In this document: positions 8,831 through 17,279 of the stretch, piece by piece
How positions within the stretch are numbered: the stretch's first letter is position 1
Layout: each line of letters starts with the position of its first letter
Source of the DNA: Sorangium aterium
GTDB taxonomy: Bacteria > Myxococcota_A > Polyangia > Polyangiales > Polyangiaceae
Assembly (NCBI RefSeq): GCF_028368935.1
Contig: NZ_JAQNDK010000001.1
Location: 682,001-746,000 of the forward strand
Length of the DNA stretch: 64,000 nt
Direction: 5' to 3'
Translations under genes and position numbers: made by a program
The notes under the pieces: generated by a model
The model's database searches: none
The model's input: only the letters and a program-made list of their open reading frames with translations
Told to the model about the DNA's origin: nothing

Positions 8831-9913
8831 GTGATCGAAATCAGCGACCTATACAAGTACTACGGCGACCGGAAGGCCATCGGGCCCCTGTCGTTCTCGA
8901 TCGAGGCGGGAGAGATCGTCGGTCTGCTCGGCCTGAACGGCGCGGGCAAGACGACGACGCTCAGGATCCTCGCCTGCGATCTGCTCCCGTCCGCGGGCCG
9001 TGTGCTCGTGGACGGACTGGATGTCGTCGACCACCCCCACGAGGTGCGGTCCCGCATCGGATACCTCCCCGACAGGCCGCCGCTCTACGACGAGATGAGC
9101 GTGCGCGCCTTCCTCCACTTCGCGGCGCGCCTGCGGGGCGTCGACGCCGGCGCGGCCGACGCGCGGGTGGCCGAGGCGCTCGCGGTGACGCAGCTCGACG
9201 ACGTGGCCGCGGATCCCATCAGCTCGCTGTCCCACGGCTTCAAGCAGCGCGTCGGCATCGCGCAGGCGATCGTGCACAAGCCGCGGCTGCTCGTCCTCGA
9301 CGAGCCGATCAGCGGCCTCGATCCCGTGCAGATCGTCGAGATGCGCGCGCTGCTCCGGAGCCTGCGCGGCAAGCACACCATCCTGCTCTCCAGCCACATC
9401 CTCTCCGAGATCAGCGAGACGTGCGATCGCATCCTCGTGATCCGGGACGGCGAGATCGGCGCGCAGGGGACCGAGCAGGAGCTCTCGGCCAAGCTGCTGC
9501 ACGGCGTCCGGGTCGAGCTCACGGTGCGCGGCCCCGCGGCCGAGGGCGCGGGCTACCGCGTGTCGCGCGGCGAGGCGGCGAAGGCGCTCGACATCACGCG
9601 CGCGGTCGAGGGCGTCACGTCCGTCGAGCAGCTCACCACGACCGAGCCGGGGAGCGACGTCGTGAGCTTCGCGGTCGAGGCCGACCGCGACGTGCGCGCG
9701 GCGCTGTGCGCCGAGCTCGTGAAGGCGGGGATCGGCATCCTCGAGGTGAAGCGGAGCGAGCGCGAGCTCGAGTCGGTGTTCCTGCGGCTCGCCTCGCGTG
9801 GGGCGCCCGGGGCGAAGGACAGGTCCGCCGCGGCCGACAGGGCGAGGGCCGGCGGCGACGCAACGAAGGCCCCTGCGGAGGAGCAGGCGGAGGAAGGCGA
9901 GGGCGAGACATGA
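8831..9913 (+). CDS. ABC exporter ATP-binding protein, GldA-like
   Basis: Cytosolic ATPase of 360 aa starting at GTG 8831. The N-terminal 220 residues form a complete ABC domain: Walker A GLNGAGKTT, signature LSHGFKQRVGIAQAI and Walker B LLVLDEPISGLDP, with a following LSSHILSEISETCDRI switch region. The C-terminal third contains a regulatory domain and ends in a charged Ala/Glu/Lys-rich tail. It resembles GldA, the ATPase of the gliding-motility-associated exporter, and CcmA/DrrA-like exporters. The stop overlaps the next start (ATGA), so it is coupled to the permease. It should drive the ABC-2 permease downstream. Whether this exporter has a role in gliding here is not shown. Confidence 0.88.
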   Translation: MIEISDLYKYYGDRKAIGPLSFSIEAGEIVGLLGLNGAGKTTTLRILACDLLPSAGRVLVDGLDVVDHPHEVRSRIGYLPDRPPLYDEMSVRAFLHFAARLRGVDAGAADARVAEALAVTQLDDVAADPISSLSHGFKQRVGIAQAIVHKPRLLVLDEPISGLDPVQIVEMRALLRSLRGKHTILLSSHILSEISETCDRILVIRDGEIGAQGTEQELSAKLLHGVRVELTVRGPAAEGAGYRVSRGEAAKALDITRAVEGVTSVEQLTTTEPGSDVVSFAVEADRDVRAALCAELVKAGIGILEVKRSERELESVFLRLASRGAPGAKDRSAAADRARAGGDATKAPAEEQAEEGEGET

Positions 9914-10635
9914 GAGGGACATTGCTCGTCGCGCGGCGGGAGCTGTCCGCGTACCTGAGATCACCGCTCGGGTACGTCGTCGCCGCCGCTGCGCTGCTCA
10001 TCGACGGCATCTACTTCCAGGTCGCGGCGCTCGGGTCGGGCGCGCGGCTGTCGGCGGAGGTGCTGCTCAAGTTCTTCGACGGCACGGCGTTCATCACGAT
10101 GGTCGCGGCGCTCATCCTCTCGATGCGGCTCATCGCCGGCGAGCGCGAGAGCGGGACGCTCATCCTGCTCAAGACCGCGCCCGTGCGCGACGGCGAGATC
10201 ATCGCCGGCAAGTTCCTCGCCGCGCTCGCGCTGGTGTCGCTGATGACGGCGATCACCATCTACATGCCGCTGCTCATCTTCGTGAACGGCAAGGTGTCCG
10301 TCGGGCACATCCTGGTCGGCTACTCCGGGGTGCTGCTGCTCGGCGCCGCGTCGCTCGCGATCGGGCTCTTCGCCTCGACGCTCGCGGCGAGCCAGGTCAT
10401 CGCGGTCATCCTCGGGGCGGCGATCATCGGGACGCTCGGCTTCCTGTTCCTCGTCGCCCGCGTGACCGAGCCGCCGCTCAACGACTTCGTGAGCGCGCTG
10501 AACCTCTACCCGCTCAACCAGAAGCCGTTCCTGAACGGCGTGCTCCGGCTGGAGAACGTCCTGTACTACGTCGCGGTCGCGTACTTCTTCCTGCTCGCGG
10601 CGACCCACACCCTGAAGGCGCGGAGGTGGCGGTGA
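9910..10635 (+). CDS. ABC-2 type permease, GldF-like
   Basis: Inner-membrane protein of 241 aa with six predicted membrane segments and no large soluble domain. It opens with RRELSAYLRSPLGYVVAA, the usual amphipathic start of ABC-2 permeases, and has the RLIAGERESGTLILLKTAPV cytoplasmic loop that contacts the ATPase. Its length and pattern match GldF. The ATG overlaps the ATPase stop and its own stop overlaps the GTG of the next gene, a chain of 4-base overlaps that implies one transcript and coupled translation. The exported substrate is unknown. Confidence 0.88.
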   Translation: MRGTLLVARRELSAYLRSPLGYVVAAAALLIDGIYFQVAALGSGARLSAEVLLKFFDGTAFITMVAALILSMRLIAGERESGTLILLKTAPVRDGEIIAGKFLAALALVSLMTAITIYMPLLIFVNGKVSVGHILVGYSGVLLLGAASLAIGLFASTLAASQVIAVILGAAIIGTLGFLFLVARVTEPPLNDFVSALNLYPLNQKPFLNGVLRLENVLYYVAVAYFFLLAATHTLKARRWR

Positions 10636-12617
10636 AGGACAAGCAAGCTCAGGCCGACGAGGCCGAGATCCGCGGCGAGGGAGCGGGCTCCGCGCCCCCG
10701 CCGGACGCCGGGCGGGAGGCCCCGCCGGCCGGCGAGCCGGCGCCTGCCGCGCCGCGCACAGCGCCAGCGATCCGCGCGGGGGGCTGGATGGTCCCGGCGT
10801 ACGCGGGCGCGCTCCTCGCCATCTTCCTCGGCGAGCGCGTGGTGCCCACGATCGAATGGCTCCGCTATGCCCTGTCGGGGCTCGGGTTCCTGACCCTGGC
10901 CCTCGTCACGGCGCTGCGCTTCGCGACGGCGGTGCGCGAGGCGGGCGAGCGCCGCGCGGTCGAGCGCGCGCTCGCGATCCTGTCGGCGCTCGGCGTCGTC
11001 GCGGTGGCGGCCTACTTCACCACGACCGACGCGGGGCAGGCCATGCTCGGCGCCTCGCGCGCCGCGCCCGAGCTGCGCGCGCGCATCCACGCGGCCACGA
11101 CGGTCGCCTGGATCGCGCTCCTCGTCATGGCGACGGTGCCGCTGTTCTTCGGCGAGGCGGCGCTCGCGCCGATGCGGCGCGCCGAGCGCATCGAGGGCCG
11201 GCGGGTGCGCGCCGCGACGCTCTCGGGCGTGACGCTCGCGTTCGCCGCGGTCTACTCGGCGCTCTTCGTGTTCGCCGCGAGCCAGCTCGATCTCAAGGCG
11301 GACTTCTCGTACTACCGCACGGCCCGCCCGGGCGAGTCCACGAAGCGCGTCGCCGAGAGCCTGACCGCGCCGCTCAAGATCACGGCCTTCTTCCCGCAGC
11401 AGAACGAGGTCGGCGCCGAGGTGGAGGGCTACCTGCGCGAGGTGAAGTCCGCGTCGCCGCAGATCACCGTGGAGATGCAGGATCGCCTGCTCGTCCCCGC
11501 GCTCGCCAAGGAGGCGAAGGTCACGCAAGACGGCGTCATCGTGCTCTCGCGCGACAGCTCGCGCGAGACGCTCACCGTCGGCTCCGACATCAAGAGCGCG
11601 GGCGCCAAGCTGAAGAGCCTCGACGCCGACTTCCAGAAGGTGCTGCTCAAGGTGATCCGACCGCAGCGCACCGCCTACCTGACGGTCGGCCACGGCGAGC
11701 TGAACGAGTCGGCCAGCTCCCCCGAGGGGCGGACGACCAAGAACCTCCGCAAGCTGCTCGAGTCCCAGAACTACATCGTCAAGGACCTCGGGCTCGCCCA
11801 GGGGCTCGGCAGCGAGATCCCGAAGGACGCGAGCGTCGTCATCGTGCTCGGCCCGCAGAAGGCGTTCCTCCCGGAGGAGGTCGCGGCGCTCAAGCGGCAC
11901 GCCGACGAGGGCGGGCACCTCCTGCTCGCGCTCGATCCGGACGCCAAGGTCGATCTGGATCCGCTCGCCGGCGCCGTGGGGCTCACGTGGAAGCCCGAGG
12001 TCCTGGCGAACGATCGGGTCTATGTGCGGCGGCGCTACAACGACTCGGACCAGGCGATGCTGGTCACGACGCGGTACTCCTCGCACGCCTCGGTGTCGAC
12101 GCTGAGCCGCCACGCGCAGCAGGCGCCGACGATCTTCCCGGGCGCGTCGTCGCTCGACAAGCGCGACGGCGGCGACCAGAAGATCGACTTCGTCGTCCGC
12201 TCGCTTGGCGAGACGTTCGCCGACGCGAACGGCAACTTCAAGTTCGACGCCGACAGCGAGAAGCGCAGCGCCTACAACCTCGCCGCGGCGGTCTCGAAGG
12301 AGCTCGCGCCCGGCGGGGACGACAAGGAGAAGAAGGAGCTGCGCGCGTTCGTGGTCGCCGACGCCGACGTGTTCAGCGACGCGGCGTTCAGGAACGAACC
12401 CAACATCGTGCTCGCGCTCGACGCGCTCCGGTGGCTCGGCGGCGAGGAGAGCTACGCCGGGGAGATCACGACGAGCGAGGACGTCCGGATCGAGCACACG
12501 AAGGAGAAGGACCAGGTCTGGTTCTGGGCCACGATCCTCGTGGCGCCGGCCATGGTGCTGGGTCTCGGGCTCTTCATCACGCGCCGCGGGCGGCGCGCGA
12601 GCGGGAGGCGCGCATGA
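10632..12617 (+). CDS. GldG-like auxiliary protein of the ABC exporter
   Basis: Membrane-anchored protein of about 661 aa starting at GTG 10632. After a 45-residue low-complexity N-terminus there are about five hydrophobic segments up to residue 220. A large extracytoplasmic domain of the ABC-transporter auxiliary (GldG/DUF4350-like) type follows. It contains KITAFFPQQNEVGAEVEGYL, TAYLTVGHGELNES and VVIVLGPQKAFLPEEVAAL. A final helix WFWATILVAPAMVLGLGLFI and a basic tail close the protein. The segments at the start suggest a permease-like piece fused to GldG, a common arrangement outside Bacteroidetes. It overlaps both neighbours by four bases, and the trio A-F-G matches the gld exporter order. 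Confidence 0.85.
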   Translation: MKDKQAQADEAEIRGEGAGSAPPPDAGREAPPAGEPAPAAPRTAPAIRAGGWMVPAYAGALLAIFLGERVVPTIEWLRYALSGLGFLTLALVTALRFATAVREAGERRAVERALAILSALGVVAVAAYFTTTDAGQAMLGASRAAPELRARIHAATTVAWIALLVMATVPLFFGEAALAPMRRAERIEGRRVRAATLSGVTLAFAAVYSALFVFAASQLDLKADFSYYRTARPGESTKRVAESLTAPLKITAFFPQQNEVGAEVEGYLREVKSASPQITVEMQDRLLVPALAKEAKVTQDGVIVLSRDSSRETLTVGSDIKSAGAKLKSLDADFQKVLLKVIRPQRTAYLTVGHGELNESASSPEGRTTKNLRKLLESQNYIVKDLGLAQGLGSEIPKDASVVIVLGPQKAFLPEEVAALKRHADEGGHLLLALDPDAKVDLDPLAGAVGLTWKPEVLANDRVYVRRRYNDSDQAMLVTTRYSSHASVSTLSRHAQQAPTIFPGASSLDKRDGGDQKIDFVVRSLGETFADANGNFKFDADSEKRSAYNLAAAVSKELAPGGDDKEKKELRAFVVADADVFSDAAFRNEPNIVLALDALRWLGGEESYAGEITTSEDVRIEHTKEKDQVWFWATILVAPAMVLGLGLFITRRGRRASGRRA

Positions 12618-13660
12618 GGTTGGAACGCAGCTTTTTCGTGCACCTCGGCCTTGTTGTGGTCGCGGCCTTGTTCGCGGTCCTCGCCTGGACGCGCGACGAG
12701 AAGGCGGCCGCCCTCTCGGTCGCGGACGTGACCGTCTGGGCCGGCCGCGCCGACGACGTCGAGCGCGTCGCCTTCGAGGGGAAATCGAAGACGGTCGTCC
12801 TCGAGGCGAAGAAGGACAAGGAGGGCCGCTACTTCGTCGGCACGACGGAGCGCAAGACGACGCCCCCGGCCGAGAAGCCGAAGGACCCGCACCAGAACCC
12901 AGACGACGCGGAGCAGGACGACGAGCCGCCCGCGCAGGCTGAGCCGACGGTGAAGACGACGACGTTCGTCTCGGTGGCCGCCGGCAACAAGCTCGCCGAG
13001 GCGATCGCGCCGCTGAAGGCGCTGCGCTCGATCGGCCGCATCGGCGACGACCGCGCGGCCGAGTTCGGCCTGGCCGAGCCGGAGGGCACGCTCACCGTCA
13101 AGCTGCGCGGCGCCGAGCGAAAGCTGGTCCTCGGCGGCGCGACGCCCGGCGGCGCGGACCGGTACGCGCGCGACGAGGCCACGGGCGAGGTGTACGCCAT
13201 CAAGGGCGACATCTACCGCGATCTCGACACCGCGGAGTCACGGCTCCTGGAGCGGGATCTGCACGAGTGGAAGGACGTCGATCTCGCCAGGGCGCGCGTC
13301 ATCGCCGGTGACAAGCGCCGCGAGGTCGTGCGCAGCGGCGACGAGGGCAAGAAGTTCTGGGCCGATCCGGCGAGCCCCGAGCAGAACGACGAGACGGTCG
13401 GCAACTGGATGACCAAGCTCGACCGCCTCCGTCCCACCGAGTACGTGGCCGCTGCCCCGGAGCAGAAGGAACTCGTGGTGCGGATCGAGTACACAGGCCG
13501 CTCCGGCGACATCGGCTTCGCCGAGCTCGTGAAGGGACCCCCCGGGGCGAGCGGCAAGCCCGACTATTTCCTGGTCACGGAGCGCACCCGCCTTTACGGC
13601 AAGGTGCCGGTCGGCGTCGCCGAGCAGGTCGAACAGGACGTCGGCGCCGTCGTCAAGTAG
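12614..13660 (+). CDS. DUF4340 family membrane-anchored protein
   Basis: Protein of 348 aa with one N-terminal membrane segment (FFVHLGLVVVAALFAVLAW) and a periplasmic domain of the DUF4340 type. Family features are FGLAEPEGTLTVKL, LVLGGATPGGADRYAR and VYAIKGDIYRDLDT. DUF4340 proteins are habitually encoded beside GldG-like proteins, as here. A charged stretch between about residues 75 and 115 is rich in Pro, Lys and Asp and may be a flexible linker. The ATG overlaps the preceding stop. It is the last gene of the exporter operon and is followed by a 12-bp hairpin. The molecular function is unknown. Confidence 0.85.
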   Translation: MRLERSFFVHLGLVVVAALFAVLAWTRDEKAAALSVADVTVWAGRADDVERVAFEGKSKTVVLEAKKDKEGRYFVGTTERKTTPPAEKPKDPHQNPDDAEQDDEPPAQAEPTVKTTTFVSVAAGNKLAEAIAPLKALRSIGRIGDDRAAEFGLAEPEGTLTVKLRGAERKLVLGGATPGGADRYARDEATGEVYAIKGDIYRDLDTAESRLLERDLHEWKDVDLARARVIAGDKRREVVRSGDEGKKFWADPASPEQNDETVGNWMTKLDRLRPTEYVAAAPEQKELVVRIEYTGRSGDIGFAELVKGPPGASGKPDYFLVTERTRLYGKVPVGVAEQVEQDVGAVVK

Positions 13661-13673
13661 CCCTTGCGCCTCG

Positions 13674-13706
13674 CGACCGCGCCGGGCGGCTGCTCCGGCG
13701 CGGTCG
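13674..13706 (+). terminator. Hairpin after the exporter operon
   Basis: A perfect 12-bp stem pairs 13674-13685 with 13695-13706 around a 9-nt loop, 13 bases after the stop of the DUF4340 gene. No T-run follows, which is common in high-GC genomes. Confidence 0.65.
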
Positions 13707-13807
13707 GCCTTCCGTGCGGCGCCGGCCGCGCCCTGCGACGCAAGCTGCCTCCCCCCAGTCGCTCTTTACTTGCCGTACCGGGTCCGGTCCTGCAACGCTC
13801 GGGCGCA

Positions 13808-14452
13808 ATGTTCTTCCGACGATTGCCTACCCTAGCGCTGGGCGCTGCGGCGGCGCTCGCCGCGGCGTGCAGCTCGCCGCCTCCGCCGCAACCTGTAACG
13901 GCGCCGCCGACCGTGACCGCGACGCCTCCGCCTCCGCCTCCCCCTGCTCCGAAGCCCTGCAAGGCGCTCGATGAGCAGTGCCAGGCAGAGGCGTCGACCC
14001 GGGCGAAGATCGCCCAGAGCTCGCTCGTGTTCACGCCCGCGAAGGGCTGGACCTACGCCCAGGCGGAGAGCGCCACGATCGCGCAGGCCGCGGACGAGGG
14101 CCCGGCCTTCGCGACGGCGCAGATCGACGCGGGCGAGGGCAAGCAGGCGATCGAGAAGCGCGACGCCGCGCTCGAGGCGCTGGCGCATGAGATCAACGTG
14201 ACCTTGCCGAAGAAGAAGGTGAACTGGAAGAAGCCCGACGACATCAAGGACGTCGCCGGGCGGAAGATCGGCCTTTGGCAGAAAGAGGGCGCGACCCGCG
14301 GGGCCAGGAAGGGCCCGCTGCTGATCTTCGGCGACACCGGGAAGGACGGGGAGATCGTGCTGGGGCTCGGCTTCGTCCCCGAGGACGACAACTCGGGCGC
14401 CGACGAGACCATCCTGCAATCGATCGAGTCGATCTCGGTCGCGGCGGAGTGA
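13808..14452 (+). CDS. Hypothetical lipoprotein
   Basis: Predicted lipoprotein of 214 aa. The signal sequence ends in a lipobox (ALAAACSS) and is followed by a Pro-rich linker (residues about 23-48) that would span away from the membrane. The globular part starts at CKALDEQCQAEASTRAKI and contains a pair of cysteines and a lysine-rich centre (LPKKKVNWKKPDD). I do not recognise the domain. It ends five bases before the start of the kinase-like gene, so the two are likely co-transcribed and may act together at the envelope. Confidence 0.7.
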   Translation: MFFRRLPTLALGAAAALAAACSSPPPPQPVTAPPTVTATPPPPPPPAPKPCKALDEQCQAEASTRAKIAQSSLVFTPAKGWTYAQAESATIAQAADEGPAFATAQIDAGEGKQAIEKRDAALEALAHEINVTLPKKKVNWKKPDDIKDVAGRKIGLWQKEGATRGARKGPLLIFGDTGKDGEIVLGLGFVPEDDNSGADETILQSIESISVAAE

Positions 14453-14456
14453 CCGC

Positions 14457-16226
14457 GTGACGGCACCGAACGTCGCGCCGGGCAGCGTCATCGCGGGGAG
14501 GTTCTCGGTCCGCTCGCTCCTCGGCTACGGGGGCGCGACGGCCACCTTCCGCGCGGTGACGGCGCAAGCGCGCGACGTCGCCCTCAAGCTGTACTCGCCG
14601 GTCGTCGGCCAGCGCGCGGATGCGATGCAGCAGCTCCAGCGGTACGTGGCCGAGACGAACCGGCTGCCGCCGGAGCTCGCCGCGCACATCCTCGAGGCCG
14701 GCTACGACCCGGCGACGGCCGCGCCCTTCACGGTGACGGACATGATCCCGTTCCCGTCGCTCGGCGAGCTCGTGCGACGCCGGCCGATGGGCTTCGAGGA
14801 GGTCGGCTCGATGCTCCGCTCTCTCGCGGCGGTGCTCGACGCGGCCCACGCCCGCGAGGTCCCCCACCACGGCCTCAAGCCGACGAACCTGTTCATCGAC
14901 CCGAGCGCTCCGGGCAGCGTGAAGCTCACCGACTTCGGGCCGCCCCTCGCGCGGAGCATGCTGCCGACGCAGGAGGGGTACGTCCTCTCCGCCCCGTGGC
15001 TGGCGCCCGAGCAGCTTCAGCCGGGCGGCCAGGCGGGACCGGCCGCCGACATCTTCTCCGCGGCGCTGGTCTCCTTCTTCGCGCTCACGGGCCGCTCGTA
15101 CTGGCGTTCCTGCCAGGGTCAGGTGGACGTCCAGGCCTGGCAGCGCGAGCTCATGGCGCCGCGCCTCGCCGCGTCCGTGCGGGCCGCGGAGCTCGGCATC
15201 CCGCTGAGCCCCGTGCTCGACGGCGCCTTCGCGCGCGCGCTGGCGCACGATCCACGCGAGCGTTTCCGCTCGGCGAGCGAGCTCGCGGCCATGCTCAGCG
15301 GCTTCTCGGCGGCCGCGATCGAGGTCGGCTCGACGCTCGCCCTGTCCCCTTCGGTGAACGAGGCGGTCGCGCCCACGCCGCCGCCCGTTGCCGTCACCGC
15401 GGCGAGCGCGCCCGCGCCCTTGCCGCCCGGCGACGCCACGCAGCTGGTGCCCTCGCCGTTTTCACCCTCGCCGCAGCCGTCGCCCTCGCCGTTTTCACCC
15501 TCGCCGCAGCCGTCGCCCTCGCCGTTTTCACCTTCGCCGCCGCTCGCGCCGTCGCCGCATCCTTCCGCCGACGCGCCCGCCGGACAGGCGCCGTCGCCTT
15601 CGGCCCAGAGCCCGACGCCATCCCGTGGAAGCGGCGTCCCCGCGCTGACGGCGGTCAGCACCGCGCCCCGGTCGCCGTGGGGCAAGGCGGCCTCGCTGAT
15701 GGTGGGCATCGTTGGGGTGCTGCTCGTCGGGGGCACGGCCGCCGCGTGGTACGTCCTGGACCGCAAGGACAAGGCGCAGCCGAGCCCCAGCGCCTCGACC
15801 AGCGCTTCCGCGGCGGCTCCCCCCGCGCTGTCGGCCGAGCCCGCTCCGCCTGAGCCAGCCCCCAGCGCGCCGGCCGCCGACGCCGGCACCCCGAGCGCCG
15901 AGCTTCCGATCGATGCCGGCGCCTCGACCGACGCCGGCGTGGCGACCGACGCGACGGTGAAGATCTCCTGCAAGCCCGTCGCCTGCGAGGAGATCACCAT
16001 CGACGGCAAGGTGACTCAGGCCCCGGAGGTCGAGCTCGGGCTCACCCCTGGGGTGCACAAGGTGAGCGTCAAGCGAACCGGCTACTTCCCGCGGAGCATG
16101 AGCGTGGTCGTCAAGGCCGGAACGCCGCTCGTGCAAGAGTTCCAGCTCACCGAGATCCCCCCGGCTCAGCCAGCGGGGCAGGCGGCGAGCAAGCCTTGCG
16201 GCAAATTCCTCAAACGCTGCAAATAG
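14457..16226 (+). CDS. Membrane-anchored protein kinase-like protein (probable pseudokinase) with PEGA-like domain
   Basis: Protein of 589 aa. Residues about 10-290 have the fold pattern of a Hanks-type Ser/Thr kinase: GYGGATATF as glycine loop, Lys44 in VALKLY, Asp159 in TDFG and APEQL. The catalytic loop, normally HRDLKPxN, reads HHGLKPTN, so the catalytic Asp is replaced by Gly139 and activity is doubtful. A long Pro/Ser linker with an 11-residue repeat follows, then one membrane helix (SLMVGIVGVLLVGGTAAAW). After a second linker comes an extracytoplasmic PEGA-like domain (EITIDGKVTQAPEVELGLTP). A pseudokinase scaffold or sensor is the likeliest role. It starts at GTG five bases after the lipoprotein gene and ends 13 bases from the convergent xerD gene. 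Confidence 0.85.
   Translation: MTAPNVAPGSVIAGRFSVRSLLGYGGATATFRAVTAQARDVALKLYSPVVGQRADAMQQLQRYVAETNRLPPELAAHILEAGYDPATAAPFTVTDMIPFPSLGELVRRRPMGFEEVGSMLRSLAAVLDAAHAREVPHHGLKPTNLFIDPSAPGSVKLTDFGPPLARSMLPTQEGYVLSAPWLAPEQLQPGGQAGPAADIFSAALVSFFALTGRSYWRSCQGQVDVQAWQRELMAPRLAASVRAAELGIPLSPVLDGAFARALAHDPRERFRSASELAAMLSGFSAAAIEVGSTLALSPSVNEAVAPTPPPVAVTAASAPAPLPPGDATQLVPSPFSPSPQPSPSPFSPSPQPSPSPFSPSPPLAPSPHPSADAPAGQAPSPSAQSPTPSRGSGVPALTAVSTAPRSPWGKAASLMVGIVGVLLVGGTAAAWYVLDRKDKAQPSPSASTSASAAAPPALSAEPAPPEPAPSAPAADAGTPSAELPIDAGASTDAGVATDATVKISCKPVACEEITIDGKVTQAPEVELGLTPGVHKVSVKRTGYFPRSMSVVVKAGTPLVQEFQLTEIPPAQPAGQAASKPCGKFLKRCK
15451..15540 (+). repeat. 33-bp tandem repeat inside the pseudokinase gene
   Basis: Copies begin at 15451, 15484 and 15517; the third is partial. 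The unit cctcgccgttttcaccctcg plus 13 further bases encodes the 11-residue Pro/Ser motif PSPFSPSPQPS, so changes in copy number keep the reading frame and alter linker length. Confidence 0.85.
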
Positions 16227-16239
16227 CCATGTTGCGCGC

Positions 16240-17211
16240 TCACGCGCGAGGGTGTGCCCGCCGGTACGCGGCGCGCACGTGGTCGTCGGCGAGGTGCGTG
16301 TAGATCTCGGTCGTCACGACGTTCGCGTGACCGAGGAGCGCCTGGACGCTCCGGAGATCCGCGCCCCCCTCGAGCAGGTGGGTCGCGAAGGAGTGACGGA
16401 GCTTGTGCGGCGAGCTCGGCTTGGCGATGCCCACGGCGCGCGCATATCCGCCGAGGAGCTTCCACACCGCCTGCCTGGTGAGCGGTCCGCCGCGCGGCGA
16501 GAGGAACAGCACCTGGGTCGCCGCGCTGCGCGGGTGCGTGGCGCGCAGCTCCAGGTACGCGTCGATGGCGGCGAGCGCCGGCTCGCCGAGCGGCACGAGC
16601 CGCCGCTTGCTCCCCTTGCCGAGCGCCATCACGATCCCTTTGCGCCGGTCGATGTCCGCGAGCTTGAGGCGCACCACCTCGCTGACGCGCAGGCCGGCCG
16701 CGTACATCACATGGAGCATCGCGCGGTCGCGCAGCCCCTTGAACGTTCCTTGCTCGGGCGCCTCGATGAGGAGCGCGATCTCGTCGAACGAGAGCACCTT
16801 GGGCAGCCGCCGTCCGACCTTGGGTCGCTCGACCAGCGCGCACGGATCCCGCTCGATGCAGCGCTCGCGGAGCAGGAAGCGGATGAACCCGCGGACCGCG
16901 GAGAGGTGGCGCGCCGCCGAGCTGGCGCTGATCCCGGCCTGGCCGAGCGCGACCAGGTAGGTGCCGATCAGCGCCTGGTCGAGCCCGTCGACGGTCGTGA
17001 TCCCGCTCGCCTCTGCGTGAGCGACGAGCTTGGCGAGATCATGGCCGTACGCCTCGAGCGTCAGGGGCGCCAGAGCCCGCTCGACGCGAAGGTGATCCAG
17101 GTAGGCGTCCACCCAGGTCGCGAGGTCCACGGCCAACGGTACTTCGAAAGCGGCGAAGCGCGCCAGAAAGCCGGGCCGGAGCGGAGCGGCCCAGAACGCC
17201 CCGAACGGCAA
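16240..17211 (-). CDS. xerD: Tyrosine recombinase XerD-type
   Basis: Site-specific recombinase of up to 323 aa, expected to resolve chromosome dimers at dif with a XerC partner. The N-terminal SAM-like core-binding domain spans roughly residues 30-118 (YLDHLRVERALAPLTLEAY). The catalytic domain carries Arg175 (AGLRVSE), a Lys in GKGSKRR, His269 and Arg272 (HKLRHSFATH), His295 (LGHAN) and nucleophile Tyr304 (TEIYTHL). All required residues are present. The longest frame starts at TTG 17211; a GTG near 17142 would remove the unconvincing first 23 residues. It could be named XerC instead, but length and sequence flavour fit XerD. It is convergent with the pseudokinase gene and divergent from the next gene. 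Confidence 0.88.
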   Translation of the reverse strand: MPFGAFWAAPLRPGFLARFAAFEVPLAVDLATWVDAYLDHLRVERALAPLTLEAYGHDLAKLVAHAEASGITTVDGLDQALIGTYLVALGQAGISASSAARHLSAVRGFIRFLLRERCIERDPCALVERPKVGRRLPKVLSFDEIALLIEAPEQGTFKGLRDRAMLHVMYAAGLRVSEVVRLKLADIDRRKGIVMALGKGSKRRLVPLGEPALAAIDAYLELRATHPRSAATQVLFLSPRGGPLTRQAVWKLLGGYARAVGIAKPSSPHKLRHSFATHLLEGGADLRSVQALLGHANVVTTEIYTHLADDHVRAAYRRAHPRA

Positions 17212-17279
17212 TACGTCCTTCTCTCTTCCGGCATTTCACCTCCCCGTCCTGGTTCCAGCCGGACGCGGAATGCGTCACA

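Noticed and set aside
15451-15540. Regularly spaced 33-bp repeats as a possible CRISPR array
   Set aside because: The units are directly adjacent with no spacers and encode an in-frame Pro/Ser motif in a protein linker.
16240-17211. The tyrosine recombinase as an integrase of a mobile element
   Set aside because: It has the compact XerC/D architecture, no attachment-site repeats or cargo genes are nearby, and flanking genes are chromosomal.
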